Below are positions 1-9,578 of a stretch of DNA of 64,000 nucleotides, piece by piece. Origin of the DNA: Leifsonia sp. AG29 (GTDB taxonomy: Bacteria > Actinomycetota > Actinomycetes > Actinomycetales > Microbacteriaceae); contig NZ_VMSF01000001.1 in assembly GCF_009765225.1 (NCBI RefSeq), positions 1,426,001 to 1,490,000 of the forward strand. The letters are read 5' to 3'. The notes under the pieces were generated by a model. That model worked only from the letters and a program-made list of their open reading frames with translations. It did no database searches and was not told the DNA's origin. Position 1 is the stretch's first letter. The number at the start of each line of letters is the position of its first letter. Both the position numbers and the translations under genes were made by a program.

Positions 1-22
1 TGTTCACAGAGAAGATGCCCAT
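1..22 (-). CDS. Possible start of a leftward gene, cut by the window edge
   Basis: An ATG on the minus strand at 20-22 opens a frame beginning MGIFSVN that runs off the left edge after seven codons. A TAGGCT hexamer on the minus strand (33-38) lies 10 nt upstream and would fit a -10 box. Nothing can be said about the product. It could equally be a chance start in an intergenic region next to the response regulator's 3' end. Confidence 0.25.
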
Positions 23-70
23 ACCGCCCACGAGCCTAGCGAGGCGCTGCTTGGCGCGGGCTGGATCGGC

Positions 71-742
71 TCAGCGCTCGACCAGGCCGTGCTCGTACGC
101 GAAGATGACGGCCTGAACCCGGTCGCGGAGCTGGAGCTTCGACAGCACGCGGCCGACGTGCGTCTTGACGGTGGATTCGGTGAGGTAGAACCGCGCGCCG
201 ATCTCGCCGTTCGTCAGGCCCTCCCCGATCGCGAGCAGGATCTCGCGCTCGCGCGGGGTGAGGGCGGCGATCGGATCCGCGCGGCCGCCGTCGGGTCCGC
301 TCGTGGGGAGCCGGTCGGCGAACAGCTCCAGCATCGCGCGGGTCACGCGGCCCGACACCGCGGCGTCGCCCGCTGCCACCGAGCGCACCGCGGCGATCAG
401 CTCCTCCGGCCGGACATCCTTCAGGAGGAACCCGCTCGCGCCCGCGCGGAGGCCGCCGAACGCGTACTCATCGAGGTCGAACGTGGTGAGGATGATGATC
501 CGCGCGCCGGGTCGCTCCTCCACGATCCGCCGCGTCGCCTCGATGCCGTCCATGGAGGGCATCCGGACGTCCATCAGGATGACGTCCGGGCGCGTCTCGG
601 CCACCAGGCGGATCGCCTCCCGTCCGTCGGCGGCCTCTCCCACCACGTGGAGGTCCGGCTCGGCCTCGAGCACCATCCGGAAGCCGAGGCGGACGAGCTG
701 CTGGTCGTCCACCAGGAGGATGCGGAGCGGGGCGTCGGTCAT
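71..742 (-). CDS. LuxR/NarL-family response regulator
   Basis: This 223-aa protein has an N-terminal receiver domain (about 1-120). The acidic pair is LVDDQQ at 12-13, the phospho-acceptor aspartate is in VILMDVRMP near residue 58, and the conserved lysine is in FLLKD near 108. A C-terminal LuxR/GerE helix-turn-helix (LTPREREIL...[12 protein letters not shown]) would bind DNA. It is the last gene of a four-gene leftward operon; its ATG overlaps the stop of the sensor kinase by 4 bp, so the two are surely cognate. By position it should control the ABC exporter genes of the same operon. The inducing signal cannot be read from the sequence. Confidence 0.93.
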   Translation of the reverse strand: MTDAPLRILLVDDQQLVRLGFRMVLEAEPDLHVVGEAADGREAIRLVAETRPDVILMDVRMPSMDGIEATRRIVEERPGARIIILTTFDLDEYAFGGLRAGASGFLLKDVRPEELIAAVRSVAAGDAAVSGRVTRAMLELFADRLPTSGPDGGRADPIAALTPREREILLAIGEGLTNGEIGARFYLTESTVKTHVGRVLSKLQLRDRVQAVIFAYEHGLVER

Positions 743-2058
743 GGGGCCTCCGGGGCGGTGTCGGTCGATGCGAGACGTTCGGCAGGGGCCGGCGGAGACG
801 CGGCCGGGGAAGGTGCGGTGACCGGGGCGAAGGCGGCGCGGAGCCGCCAGCCGCCGCCGGGGCGCGGTCCCGCCTCCAGGGTGCCCCCGTACAGGGAGAC
901 GCGCTCGCGCAGCCCGAGCAGGCCGCGTCCCGAGCCGTGGACGGCGGCGTCGTGCACGGTCGCGTCGTCGTCGATCGTGATGACCACGGTCTCGGGCCGG
1001 AAGACGATGGTCGTGCGGACCACGGTGGCCGCGGACGCGTAGCGCAGCGCGTTGGTCAGTCCCTCCTGCACGACGCGGAAGACGGTCAGCTGCTGGCCGA
1101 CGTCGGCGGGAGGTGCGCCCGAGACGGTGACGCGCACCGGCAACCCGGCTGCACGGAACGTCTCGACGAGCTCGCCCAGCTCGGAGAGACCGGGTTGGGG
1201 CTCCCGCGCGGACGAGGTCGGTTCCGGTGCGTCGTCGGACCGCAGCACCCCGAGCAGGCGTCGCATGTCGGCGAGGGCACCGCGGCCGGTCTCGGCGACC
1301 AGACGCATCGCCTCCGCCGAGCGCTCCGGACTCGTGGCGGCGGTTCTGGCCGAGCCGTCGGCAAGTGTGATCATGACGGTGAGGCTGTGCGACACGATGT
1401 CGTGCATCTCGCGGGCGATGCGGCTGCGCTCGGCCGCGGCGGCGATCTCGGCCTGCTGGTCGCGTTCGCGGGCCAGTTGCCGCGCGCGGTCGATCAGGGC
1501 GGCGAGATAGCGTCGGCGGTTGCCGGCGTTGCTCCCGATCAGGACCGCCACGACGCTGAAGGCGAGCGTGGCGAAGCCGGCGGCGACGGCATCGGTCTCG
1601 AGCGGGGTGAAGATGCGCGTCCTGACGAGGATGGCCTCGAGCGCCAGCGTGGTGCACGTGATCGCCGACGTGATCCCGAAGCCGATCCACGCGGACCGGA
1701 CCGATCGGTAGACCGCGAGGGCGTACAGCGCGATGAGGGTCGGCACGAAGTCGACATCGCGCCCGAAGACGCTCACGGCGAGGAGGATCGACGACAGCGC
1801 GAACAGCGCGCGCGGGTTCTGGCGACGGACGAAGACCGCGCCTCCCGTGGCGGCCGCGAGCATGAGATGGAGGGCGACGAACGGGTTCGGCGCGGCGATC
1901 ATGTCGACGATGCCCCGCGCGAGCGCCGGCACGAGGTAGATGACCGCGAGTGCCGTGTCGGCGATCAGCGGGTGGGCGTTCAGCTGACGCCGGATCGCCC
2001 CGGGCGGCCTGGGGAGCTCCAGGCCGTCCGGGGCGGGCTGCACGGGAGGAGCGCTCAC
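739..2058 (-). CDS. Sensor histidine kinase (NarL-type partner)
   Basis: This 439-aa membrane kinase has several hydrophobic segments in the first 190 residues and a short linker. The HisKA_3 dimerisation domain follows, with the phospho-acceptor histidine in [11 protein letters not shown] (about residue 220). The C-terminal HATPase domain ends with the G-box [11 protein letters not shown]. There is no extracellular sensor domain, only short loops, as in intramembrane-sensing kinases that serve peptide or antibiotic exporters. The GTG start was chosen because GTGA overlaps the permease stop by 4 bp and no membrane-like sequence precedes it. The kinase would phosphorylate the downstream regulator. 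Confidence 0.92.
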   Translation of the reverse strand: MSAPPVQPAPDGLELPRPPGAIRRQLNAHPLIADTALAVIYLVPALARGIVDMIAAPNPFVALHLMLAAATGGAVFVRRQNPRALFALSSILLAVSVFGRDVDFVPTLIALYALAVYRSVRSAWIGFGITSAITCTTLALEAILVRTRIFTPLETDAVAAGFATLAFSVVAVLIGSNAGNRRRYLAALIDRARQLARERDQQAEIAAAAERSRIAREMHDIVSHSLTVMITLADGSARTAATSPERSAEAMRLVAETGRGALADMRRLLGVLRSDDAPEPTSSAREPQPGLSELGELVETFRAAGLPVRVTVSGAPPADVGQQLTVFRVVQEGLTNALRYASAATVVRTTIVFRPETVVITIDDDATVHDAAVHGSGRGLLGLRERVSLYGGTLEAGPRPGGGWRLRAAFAPVTAPSPAASPPAPAERLASTDTAPEAP

Positions 2059-2915
2059 GCGTCCCGTCGCTGGAGCAGGACGGCGCCGACGGCGAAGGCG
2101 ACCGCGGTCCAGACGCACACCGAAAGCACGTTCTGCCAGGGCTCGAGTGCGCCGTTGGTGAGGCCTGCGAGCCCGTTGCCGTTGTTGCTGATCAGGTAGT
2201 GCTGCCAGTCGGCCAGCCAGGTGACCTTGGGAAGGAGGGAGACGAGGATGCTCCAGAGGATCGGCAGCACGAAGAGCACTCCGACCACCGCGGAGATGCC
2301 GCCTGCGCTCGACCTGATGATCGTCCCGATGCCGAGGGCGAAGACGGCGACGAGCCCGAGATAGGCCGCTGCCCCCAGCACCGACCACAGGGTCGATGCG
2401 GCGAAGAGCTCGCGGTCGTACCCCTTGGTGCTCGTGACGCCGATGGTGATCGCCCAGGAGGCCGCCATGCTGATGAGGCCGATCAGGAAGGACACGACGA
2501 AGAGCACGATCGCCTTCGCGACGAGCACCGGGAACCGGTGCGGAACGGCGGCGAACGACGAACGGATCATCCCGGTCGAGAACTCGCCGCTGATGACCAG
2601 CACCCCGAGCACGGCGACGACGAGCTGGGCGAACGTGAGGCCGAACGTGGCCGCCGTGGCGACGACGTTGGACGGGTCGATGGTCGCGGCGCGGGGACCG
2701 GCCTGGGTCAGTAGGGAGGTCTTGCTCGGCAGCGCGAAGCTGAGCAGGGTCGCGAGCCCGACCACGAGGACCACCACGCTTAGGAGCGTCCAGAACGTGG
2801 ACCGCAGCGATCGCAGCTTGATCCACTCCGAGCGCAGGACGCGCGGGAACGTGAGACGCCCGAGCGACGAGTGCGGGTGCCCCGTGTGCGCGGGCTGGGC
2901 GAGTGCGGTGCTCAT
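2055..2915 (-). CDS. ABC-2 type transporter permease
   Basis: The 286-aa permease begins with a cytosolic stretch containing SEWIKLRSLRSTFWT, the usual start of bacitracin/lantibiotic-exporter-like ABC-2 permeases. About six hydrophobic segments follow. It should form the membrane part of an exporter with the ATPase encoded immediately upstream, whose stop codon overlaps its ATG by 4 bp. The substrate is unknown; linkage to a two-component system suggests a cell-envelope stressor or peptide. No accessory domain is visible. Confidence 0.9.
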   Translation of the reverse strand: MSTALAQPAHTGHPHSSLGRLTFPRVLRSEWIKLRSLRSTFWTLLSVVVLVVGLATLLSFALPSKTSLLTQAGPRAATIDPSNVVATAATFGLTFAQLVVAVLGVLVISGEFSTGMIRSSFAAVPHRFPVLVAKAIVLFVVSFLIGLISMAASWAITIGVTSTKGYDRELFAASTLWSVLGAAAYLGLVAVFALGIGTIIRSSAGGISAVVGVLFVLPILWSILVSLLPKVTWLADWQHYLISNNGNGLAGLTNGALEPWQNVLSVCVWTAVAFAVGAVLLQRRDA

Positions 2916-3823
2916 CGGGCCACCTCCGAGTGGTATTCGACGTCGTCCTGGGTGAGTTCGAGGTAGGCCTCCTCGAGCGAGGCCTCCAGCGGCGTGAGCT
3001 CGTGCAGCACGATCCCGTTGGCGGCGGCCGCTTCTCCGATCCGGGAGGCGCTGATCCCGGTGACCTCGAGCAGCTGCGCCTCCACGCCCGTGACCGTCAC
3101 GTCGGGGCCGCCGATGGCGCGGGCGAGCGCCTCCGGTTGCGGTGTGCGGACGCGGACCGCCTGCCGGGTGGCGCCCGCGAGGATGTCGGCGACCGGAGCG
3201 TCGGCGAGCACGCGGCCGCGACCGAGCACGATGATGTGGTCGGCCGTCTGAGCCATCTCGCTCATAAGGTGCGACGACAGGAACACTGTGCGCCCCTGCC
3301 CCGCCAGCTGCCGGACGAACTGACGGACCCAGAGCACCCCCTCGGGGTCCAGGCCGTTGACGGGCTCGTCGAGGATGAGCGTGGCGGGGTCGCCCAGCAT
3401 CGCGGCGGCGATCCCGAGCCGCTGGCCCATGCCCAGGGAGAAGCCGCCGACGCGCTTGTTCGCGACTGAGTCGAGGCCGGTGAGCCCGATCACCTCCTCG
3501 ACGCGGCGCTTGGGGATGCCGTGCGTCGCCGCCATCGCGAGGAGGTGGTTGTGAGCGGTCCGTCCGGTGTGGACGGCCTTGGCGTCGAGGAGGGCGCCGA
3601 CCTCGGTGAGCGGGGACCGGAGCTCCGCGTAGCGTTTCCCGTCGATGAGGGCGGTCCCGCGAGTCGGCCGGTCGAGGCCCATGATCATGCGCATGGTCGT
3701 CGACTTGCCGGCACCGTTCGGGCCGAGGAAGCCGGTGACCTTCCCGGCCTGGATCGTCGCGGTCACGTCGTCGACGGCCGTCTTCGCGCCGAAGCGCTTC
3801 GTGAGGTGATCGAGCTGGATCAT
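2912..3823 (-). CDS. ABC transporter ATP-binding protein (BcrA-like)
   Basis: This 303-aa ATPase has a Walker A (GPNGAGKST, about 36-44), an ABC signature SLGMGQR and a Walker B ending LILDEP. A C-terminal extension of roughly 80 residues is typical of DrrA/BcrA exporter ATPases. It is the first gene of the exporter-kinase-regulator operon. The ATG giving MIQLDHLTKRF is preferred over an upstream in-frame start because a TACGCT -10 box lies exactly 6 nt before it, making a leaderless message likely. Confidence 0.93.
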   Translation of the reverse strand: MIQLDHLTKRFGAKTAVDDVTATIQAGKVTGFLGPNGAGKSTTMRMIMGLDRPTRGTALIDGKRYAELRSPLTEVGALLDAKAVHTGRTAHNHLLAMAATHGIPKRRVEEVIGLTGLDSVANKRVGGFSLGMGQRLGIAAAMLGDPATLILDEPVNGLDPEGVLWVRQFVRQLAGQGRTVFLSSHLMSEMAQTADHIIVLGRGRVLADAPVADILAGATRQAVRVRTPQPEALARAIGGPDVTVTGVEAQLLEVTGISASRIGEAAAANGIVLHELTPLEASLEEAYLELTQDDVEYHSEVAR

Positions 3824-3829
3824 GGTTCG

Positions 3830-3835
3830 AGCGTA
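3830..3835 (-). promoter_or_regulatory. -10 box of the ABC/two-component operon
   Basis: TACGCT on the minus strand ends 6 nt before the ATG of the ABC ATPase, so transcription should begin at or next to the start codon. I did not find a convincing -35 box. Confidence 0.55.
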
Positions 3836-3934
3836 GGGGCGGCACGGCGTCCGCGGCATCGCCCCGCGGTACCACCCGGAGACGGGACGAGGGGCCCCGT
3901 CTCCGGAGCCCCTCGTCGTCGGTGGGTACGACGC

Positions 3935-6490
3935 TCAGGCGCGGTCGCGCTCCTGCGCGGCGAGAGCCCGCACGACGCCGGCGAGATTCTCGACGACCAG
4001 GCGGCGGAGCGCGGCCGGCGCGGGGTTGGCGTCGAGCCACGCCCGGGTGGCGTCGCGCAGTTCCGCGTTGGCGAGCGGCGCCGGGTACATCCCCGCGACC
4101 AGGTATTCGGCGATCTTGTAGGTGCGGGAGACCCACACCTCCTGGAGCGCGTCGAAATACGGCTGGACGAAGCGGGAGAGCACCTCCTTGTCGGCGGCGC
4201 GCTGGAAGCCGAGCCCCGTGAACCGGACGATCGTGTTCGGCAGGGCATCCGACCCGAACACCGAATCCCACGCCGCCTGCTTGCCCTCGAGCGTGGGGAT
4301 GCTCGCGCGGGCCTGAGCGGCGAACTGCGCGCCGTTCGCCGTGTTGTCCTCCGCCAGGGCCGCGTCGATCTCGGCGTCACCGGCCTTGCCTCCCGCCGCC
4401 AGCGCGATGAGCAGCTCCCAGCCGAGGTCGGTGTCGACGGTCAAGCCCTCGAGGGTGCGGCTGCCGTCACGGAGCGCGGCGACGGTCGCGAGCTGCCCTT
4501 CCGTCCCGGCCAGGGCGGCGAAGAACTTGACGAACTGGAATTGGGCGTCGCTACCGGCCTGCGCCTGCTGGGCGAGCTCCCAGAGCGCGTCGGCCGCGTG
4601 CTCGACCGTCTCCTCCTGTCGCTCAGGGGCGACATAGCTGGAAGCCGCCAGGACGAGCTGGCCGAGCGTGGTCCGGATGGTCGTCGACTCGGTCTCGGGC
4701 GCGATGTTGCCGAGCACGAGCCGGACGTAGTCGCTCGCGCTCGACTCGGCGTCGCGTGTCGCGTCCCAGGCAGCGCCCCAGACCAGGGAGCGGGCGAGGG
4801 GGCTCTCGATGGAGGAGAGGTGCTCGATCGCCACCGTCAAGGACTCGTCGTCGAGACGGATCTTGGCGTACGCGAGGTCGTCGTCGTTGAGCAGGACGAG
4901 GGCCGGCCGCTTCTTGCCGACGAGCTCGGGCACGTCGGTCCGCTCGCCGTCGACGTCGAGCTCCACGCGGTCGACGCGGACGAGCTTGACGCCGGCATCA
5001 CCCTCGACGAGGTCGTAGAAGCCGATCGCCAGGCGGTGCGGCCGGAGCACCGGGTAGTCCGCCGCGGCCGACTGCAGCACCGAGAAAGCGGTGATGGTGC
5101 CGTCGGCGTCGACCTCGAGCTCCGGACGCAGCGTGTTCACGCCGGCGGTCTCGAGCCACTTGGAGGACCAGTCGGTCAGGTCCCGGCCGCTCGTCGCCTC
5201 CAGCTCGCTCAGCAGGTCCTTCAGCTCGGTATTCCCGTGCGCGTGCTTCTTGAAGTACTGCGCGACGCCCGCGAGGAAGTCGTCCTGCCCGACCCAGGCC
5301 ACGAGCTGCTTGAGCACCGAGGCGCCCTTGGCGTAGGTGATGCCGTCGAAGTTGACCTGGACGTCCTCCAGGTCGTTGATCGTCGCGACGATCGGGTGGG
5401 TCGAGGGCAGCTGGTCCTGGCGGTATGCCCAGGTCTTCTCCATGGCGTTGAACGTCGTCCAGGCGTCGCTCCACTCGGTCGCCTCCGCGGTGGCGAGCGT
5501 GGAGGCGTACTCGGCGAAGGACTCGTTCAGCCAGAGGTCGTTCCACCAGCGCATGGTGACGAGGTCGCCGAACCACATGTGGGCGAGCTCGTGGAGGATC
5601 GTGACGACGCGGCGCTCCTTGATGGCGTCGGTCACCTTGGCCCGGAACACGTAGGTCTCGGTGAAGGTGACCGCACCCGCGTTCTCCATGGCGCCGGCGT
5701 TGAACTCGGGGACGAACAGCTGGTCGTACTTCTCGAACGGGTACGCGTAGTCGAAGCGCTCCTCGTAGAAGGCGAACCCCTCGCGCGTCTTGTCGAAGAT
5801 GTAGTCGGCGTCGAGGTACTCGGCGAGGCTCTTGCGGGCATAGATCCCGAGCGGGATCGTGCGTCCGTCGCGGCTGGTGAGCTCGCTGTGGACGGACGCG
5901 TACGGACCGGCGACCAGCGCCGTGATGTACGAGGAGATGACCGGCGTCGGAGCGAAGGACCAGGTCTTCTTGCCCTCGCCAGCGTCGACGGGCTCCGGGG
6001 TGGGGGAGTTGCTCACGACGACCCAGTGCTCGGGTGCGGTCACCGTGAAGGTGAAGCTCGCCTTGAGGTCGGGCTGCTCGAAGACCGCGAACATACGGCG
6101 GGAATCGGGGACCTCGAACTGCGTGTAGAGGTAGACCTCGCCGTCGACCGGGTCGACGAAGCGGTGGAGGCCTTCGCCGGTGTTCGTGTAGACCGCGTCG
6201 GCGACGACGGTCAGCTCGTTCTCGGCCTGAAGTCCGTCCAGCTGGATGCGGACCCCGTCGCTCACGACGGCCGGGTCGAGCTCGACGCCGTTGAGCGTCA
6301 CCGAGTGGACCGTGCGCGTGATCGCGTCGATGAACGTCGACGCACCCTCCACGCCGGCGAACCGCACCATCGTGGTGCTCCGGAAGGTCTCGGGCCCGGT
6401 GGTCAGATCGAGGACCACGTCGTAGCTGCTGGTGCGGACGAGCGCGGCGCGCTCCTGGGCTTCGGTGCGGGTGAGGTTTTCTCCGGGCAA
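3935..6490 (-). CDS. pepN: Aminopeptidase N (M1 metallopeptidase)
   Basis: This 851-aa cytosolic zinc aminopeptidase removes N-terminal residues from peptides. The exopeptidase motif GAMEN is at about 266-270. The zinc site HELAH begins at about residue 300, with the third ligand glutamate in WLNESFAEY further on. The C-terminal ERAP1-like helical domain is full length, and total length matches actinobacterial PepN. It starts with TTG, supported by AAGGAG about 6 nt upstream on the minus strand. It is monocistronic, followed after about 110 bp by the exporter operon. Confidence 0.95.
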   Translation of the reverse strand: MPGENLTRTEAQERAALVRTSSYDVVLDLTTGPETFRSTTMVRFAGVEGASTFIDAITRTVHSVTLNGVELDPAVVSDGVRIQLDGLQAENELTVVADAVYTNTGEGLHRFVDPVDGEVYLYTQFEVPDSRRMFAVFEQPDLKASFTFTVTAPEHWVVVSNSPTPEPVDAGEGKKTWSFAPTPVISSYITALVAGPYASVHSELTSRDGRTIPLGIYARKSLAEYLDADYIFDKTREGFAFYEERFDYAYPFEKYDQLFVPEFNAGAMENAGAVTFTETYVFRAKVTDAIKERRVVTILHELAHMWFGDLVTMRWWNDLWLNESFAEYASTLATAEATEWSDAWTTFNAMEKTWAYRQDQLPSTHPIVATINDLEDVQVNFDGITYAKGASVLKQLVAWVGQDDFLAGVAQYFKKHAHGNTELKDLLSELEATSGRDLTDWSSKWLETAGVNTLRPELEVDADGTITAFSVLQSAAADYPVLRPHRLAIGFYDLVEGDAGVKLVRVDRVELDVDGERTDVPELVGKKRPALVLLNDDDLAYAKIRLDDESLTVAIEHLSSIESPLARSLVWGAAWDATRDAESSASDYVRLVLGNIAPETESTTIRTTLGQLVLAASSYVAPERQEETVEHAADALWELAQQAQAGSDAQFQFVKFFAALAGTEGQLATVAALRDGSRTLEGLTVDTDLGWELLIALAAGGKAGDAEIDAALAEDNTANGAQFAAQARASIPTLEGKQAAWDSVFGSDALPNTIVRFTGLGFQRAADKEVLSRFVQPYFDALQEVWVSRTYKIAEYLVAGMYPAPLANAELRDATRAWLDANPAPAALRRLVVENLAGVVRALAAQERDRA

Positions 6491-6576
6491 CGCTGACTCC
6501 TTGAGGATCGGACGGCGTGGATCGTGTCCACCGATCCACCTTATCCGCGCGCGGACGCGGGGTCGGCGGCCTTCCC

Positions 6577-6582
6577 TAGACT
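6577..6582 (+). promoter_or_regulatory. -10 box of rpiB
   Basis: TAGACT ends 6 nt before the rpiB ATG, with no ribosome-binding site between, implying a leaderless transcript. Confidence 0.6.
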
Positions 6583-6588
6583 GGGCGC

Positions 6589-7077
6589 ATGCGCATCCAC
6601 ATCGCCACCGACCACGCCGGACTCGAGTTCAGCGAGCACCTCCAGCGGCACCTCGCCGAGGCCGGTCACGACGTCGTCGATCACGGCCCGAAGGAGTACG
6701 ACCCGATCGACGACTACCCCGCCTTCTGCATCAATGCGGCCAAGGCGGTCGTGCGCGATCAGCAGGCCGGCGTGGAGGCGCTGGGCGTGGTGTTCGGAGG
6801 CTCCGGCAACGGCGAGCAGATCGCCGCCAACAAGGTCATGGGCATCCGGGCCGCCCTGGTCTGGAACGAGAGCACGGCCGTGCTGGCGCGTCAGCACAAC
6901 GACGCCAACGTGATCTCGATCGGCGCCCGCCAGCACACCGTCGAGGAGGCGACGCGCTTCATCGACCTGTTCATCGCCGAGCCGTTCTCGCTCGAGGAGC
7001 GGCACGTCCGGCGGATCGCCCAGCTCGCCGAGTTCGAGGCCACCGGCGACATCGCGGGCAAGAACGTGGACCGCTGA
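6589..7077 (+). CDS. rpiB: Ribose-5-phosphate isomerase B
   Basis: This 162-aa cytosolic enzyme interconverts ribose-5-phosphate and ribulose-5-phosphate in the pentose phosphate pathway. It begins MRIHIATDHAGLEF, as in the RpiB/LacAB family. The loop FGGSGNGEQIAANK carries a glutamate where the E. coli enzyme has its catalytic cysteine motif; mycobacterial RpiB uses this glutamate as the base. The stop overlaps the ATG of the DNA glycosylase (TGATG), so the two are co-translated. It appears to be transcribed leaderless from the TAGACT box just upstream. Confidence 0.95.
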   Translation: MRIHIATDHAGLEFSEHLQRHLAEAGHDVVDHGPKEYDPIDDYPAFCINAAKAVVRDQQAGVEALGVVFGGSGNGEQIAANKVMGIRAALVWNESTAVLARQHNDANVISIGARQHTVEEATRFIDLFIAEPFSLEERHVRRIAQLAEFEATGDIAGKNVDR

Positions 7078-8069
7078 TGCCCGAGGGCCACTCCGTCCAC
7101 CGCATCGCGCGCCAGTTCGCCGCCAACTTCGTCGGGCACACCGTCGCGGTCTCCTCGCCGCAGGGACGGTTCGCCGCTGACGCGAGCCGCATCGACGGGC
7201 GCACGATGGTCTCGTCGAAGGCGGTCGGCAAGCAGATGTTCCTCGAGTTCGACAACGGCCTCTGGCTGCGCGTCCACCTGGGCATCTACGGCGCGTGGGA
7301 CTTCGCCGGCGACATCACCGTCGATCCGACGATCGCGAGCGCGAACGGGCGGATGGGCCAGACGAACCAGCGCGGCACCGACCCCGCGGAGGAGCGCATC
7401 GAGGACGAGGCGGGGGAGAACTCCCTCCACTCGATCGGCGCGCCGCGTCGCACGCGCCTGCGGATGGCTGAGTCGGAGAAGCTCGAGGCCGAGATCACGG
7501 TCTTCCCGCCCGAGCCGGTCGGCCAGGTCCGCGTGCGCCTGCTGACCGATCGGGCGGTCGCCGACCTGCGCGGGCCGACCGCCTGCGAGGTGCTCGACCC
7601 CGCAGAGGTCGACGCCGTGATCGCTAAGCTCGGGCCGGACCCCCTCGTGGACGATCACGCCGAGGCCGAGGAGCGATTCGTGTCGATCGTGCGCCGCAAG
7701 CCCACACCGATCGCGCTCCTCCTGATGGACCAGAGCGTCGTCAGCGGCATTGGCAACGTCTACCGGGCCGAGCTGCTGTTCCGCGCGCGCCAGAACCCGC
7801 ACACGCCCGGAAAGCTCGTCCCCGAAGACACCGTGCGCGAGCTCTGGCGGGACTGGGTGCACCTCCTGGCCATCGGCGTCGAGACCGGCCAGATGATGAC
7901 GATGGACGACCTCGACGAGGAGTCGTACCGCAAGGCGATGGCGAAGCGCGAGGACCGTCACTGGGTGTACAAGCGGGAGGGGCTGCCGTGCCGGGTCTGC
8001 GGCACGCACATCCTCATAGAGGAGCTCGGCGGCCGCAAGCTGTACTGGTGCCCGAAGGATCAGGCGTAG
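7077..8069 (+). CDS. Fpg/Nei-family DNA glycosylase
   Basis: This 330-aa base-excision repair enzyme removes oxidised bases and cleaves the AP site. It keeps the N-terminal MPEGHS (catalytic Pro2 and Glu3), the lysine in SSKAVGKQMF, and the helix-2-turn-helix SVVSGIGNVYRAELL. The C-terminal zinc finger has the right spacing, C-x2-C-x16-C-x2, but the fourth ligand is aspartate (WCPKDQA) instead of cysteine. The MPEGH start places it with the Nei-like actinobacterial branch rather than Fpg (MPELPEV). An acidic insert (about 90-140) separates the strands of the N-terminal domain. It is translationally coupled to rpiB and directly abuts the amidohydrolase. Confidence 0.9.
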   Translation: MPEGHSVHRIARQFAANFVGHTVAVSSPQGRFAADASRIDGRTMVSSKAVGKQMFLEFDNGLWLRVHLGIYGAWDFAGDITVDPTIASANGRMGQTNQRGTDPAEERIEDEAGENSLHSIGAPRRTRLRMAESEKLEAEITVFPPEPVGQVRVRLLTDRAVADLRGPTACEVLDPAEVDAVIAKLGPDPLVDDHAEAEERFVSIVRRKPTPIALLLMDQSVVSGIGNVYRAELLFRARQNPHTPGKLVPEDTVRELWRDWVHLLAIGVETGQMMTMDDLDEESYRKAMAKREDRHWVYKREGLPCRVCGTHILIEELGGRKLYWCPKDQA

Positions 8070-9545
8070 GTGGGCGCACTGCTCCTCAGCGGTGCGCGCC
8101 TCCCGGGTGGCGACCGACGCGGTGACGGCGGTCTCGTCGATGTCATCGTCCGCGACGGGAGGATCGCCTCCGTCTCGCCGGATGACTCGCGAGGCGCCGG
8201 AAGGGGCGGCGCGCTGGAGACCGTCGTCCTCGACGGGCGGTGGCTGGTGCCCGGCCTGTGGGACCATCACGTGCACTTCACCCAGTGGGCTCAGACCGCG
8301 CAGCGCCTCGACGTATCGGGCGCGCGCTCGGCGGCCGACGCGGCGCGACTCGTGCGGGAGCGGGTGGAGGAGCGGCCCGGCGACGACGTGGTGGTCGGTT
8401 TCGGCTTCCACGACGCGCTCTGGCCGGACGAGCCCACCCGGGAACTGCTGGATGCGGCGGCTGGGGAGAGACCGGTCGTGCTCATCGCCGGAGACCTCCA
8501 CTGCAGTTGGCTCAACACCGCCGGAATGCGGTGCTTCGCCCCAGCGGCCAGCGCAGCACTCCTCGTCGAAGACGAGAGCTTCGCGCTGACGCGCATCCTG
8601 GGCGCAGCCGACGAGGCCACGCAAGACGCGTGGGCGACGGACGCAGCGCGTGCGGCCGCATCCCATGGCGTGGTCGGGATCGTCGATCTCGAGTACGGCT
8701 GGAATCTAGACACGTGGTCTCGTCGCTTCGCGGCCGGCTTCGAGCTGCTGCGAGTGGAGTCAGGATTCTACGGCGAGCACCGGGAGCAAGCAGCTGCACT
8801 CGGCCTCCCGACGGGCGCGAGCATCGACGGCACGCGCGGCCTGCTCACGCTGGGGCCCTTCAAGATCATCTCCGACGGCTCGATGGGGACGCGCACGGCA
8901 CTCTGCTCCCACGAATACCCCGACGGCGGTCACGGTGTCGCGAACCTGTCGCCCGAGCAGCTGGAGGAGCACCTCCGGTTCGCCGTCGAGCACGGCCTCG
9001 AGCCCGCGGTCCACGCCATCGGCGACGAAGCCAACCGCCGGGCGCTCGACGCCTTCGAACGCGTGGGCGCCCACGGGCGCATCGAGCACGCCCAGCTGCT
9101 CGACGCCGCCGACGTCCGACGCTTCGCCCCGCTCGGTGTGACCGCCAGCGTCCAGCCGGAGCACGCGATGGACGACCGTGACACTGCCGACCGCCTCTGG
9201 GCCGGCCTCACCGGCCGCGCCTTCCCGCTGGCCGATCTGCTGGCGGCGGGTGCCCGGCTCGCGTTCGGATCCGACGCCCCGGTGGCGCCGCTCGACCCCT
9301 GGGCGGCGATCGCTTCGGCGGTCTTCCGCGCCCGGGAGGGTCGTGAGCCCTGGCACCCCGAGCAGTGCATCCCGGTGGAGGCGGCGCTCACCGCCTCCAC
9401 TCGCGGCCGGATCGCGAGTGGCGAGCCCGCCGACCTCGCCGTCCTCGAAGCGGACCCGTTCGCCGTCGGGCCGGAGGAACTGCGCCGGATGCCGGTTGCC
9501 GCCACCATCCTGGCTGGTCGGTTCACCCACGACCGCTTGCGCTGA
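8070..9545 (+). CDS. Amidohydrolase family 3 protein (YtcJ-like)
   Basis: This 491-aa metal-dependent hydrolase is of the YtcJ/D-aminoacylase-like amidohydrolase type. It has the first metal motif in LWDHHVHF (about residues 66-72), a histidine in EPAVHAIGDEANRRALD, RIEHAQLLD, and the late aspartate in FGSDAPVAPLDPW. The GTG start directly follows the glycosylase stop codon with no gap, suggesting an rpiB-nei-amidohydrolase operon. The substrate is unknown, and YtcJ relatives act on amides, esters or N-acyl compounds. There is no signal peptide, so it is cytosolic. Confidence 0.88.
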   Translation: MGALLLSGARLPGGDRRGDGGLVDVIVRDGRIASVSPDDSRGAGRGGALETVVLDGRWLVPGLWDHHVHFTQWAQTAQRLDVSGARSAADAARLVRERVEERPGDDVVVGFGFHDALWPDEPTRELLDAAAGERPVVLIAGDLHCSWLNTAGMRCFAPAASAALLVEDESFALTRILGAADEATQDAWATDAARAAASHGVVGIVDLEYGWNLDTWSRRFAAGFELLRVESGFYGEHREQAAALGLPTGASIDGTRGLLTLGPFKIISDGSMGTRTALCSHEYPDGGHGVANLSPEQLEEHLRFAVEHGLEPAVHAIGDEANRRALDAFERVGAHGRIEHAQLLDAADVRRFAPLGVTASVQPEHAMDDRDTADRLWAGLTGRAFPLADLLAAGARLAFGSDAPVAPLDPWAAIASAVFRAREGREPWHPEQCIPVEAALTASTRGRIASGEPADLAVLEADPFAVGPEELRRMPVAATILAGRFTHDRLR

Positions 9546-9578
9546 GCCGGCCCCCGTCTGTTGCGCACGGTGGGTGCG

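Noticed and set aside
3521-6496. A long open frame on the plus strand opposite pepN
   Set aside because: It has repetitive Arg/Gly/Val/Asp-rich composition with no domain. It mirrors pepN codon structure and has no start signal; it is a GC-rich antisense shadow.
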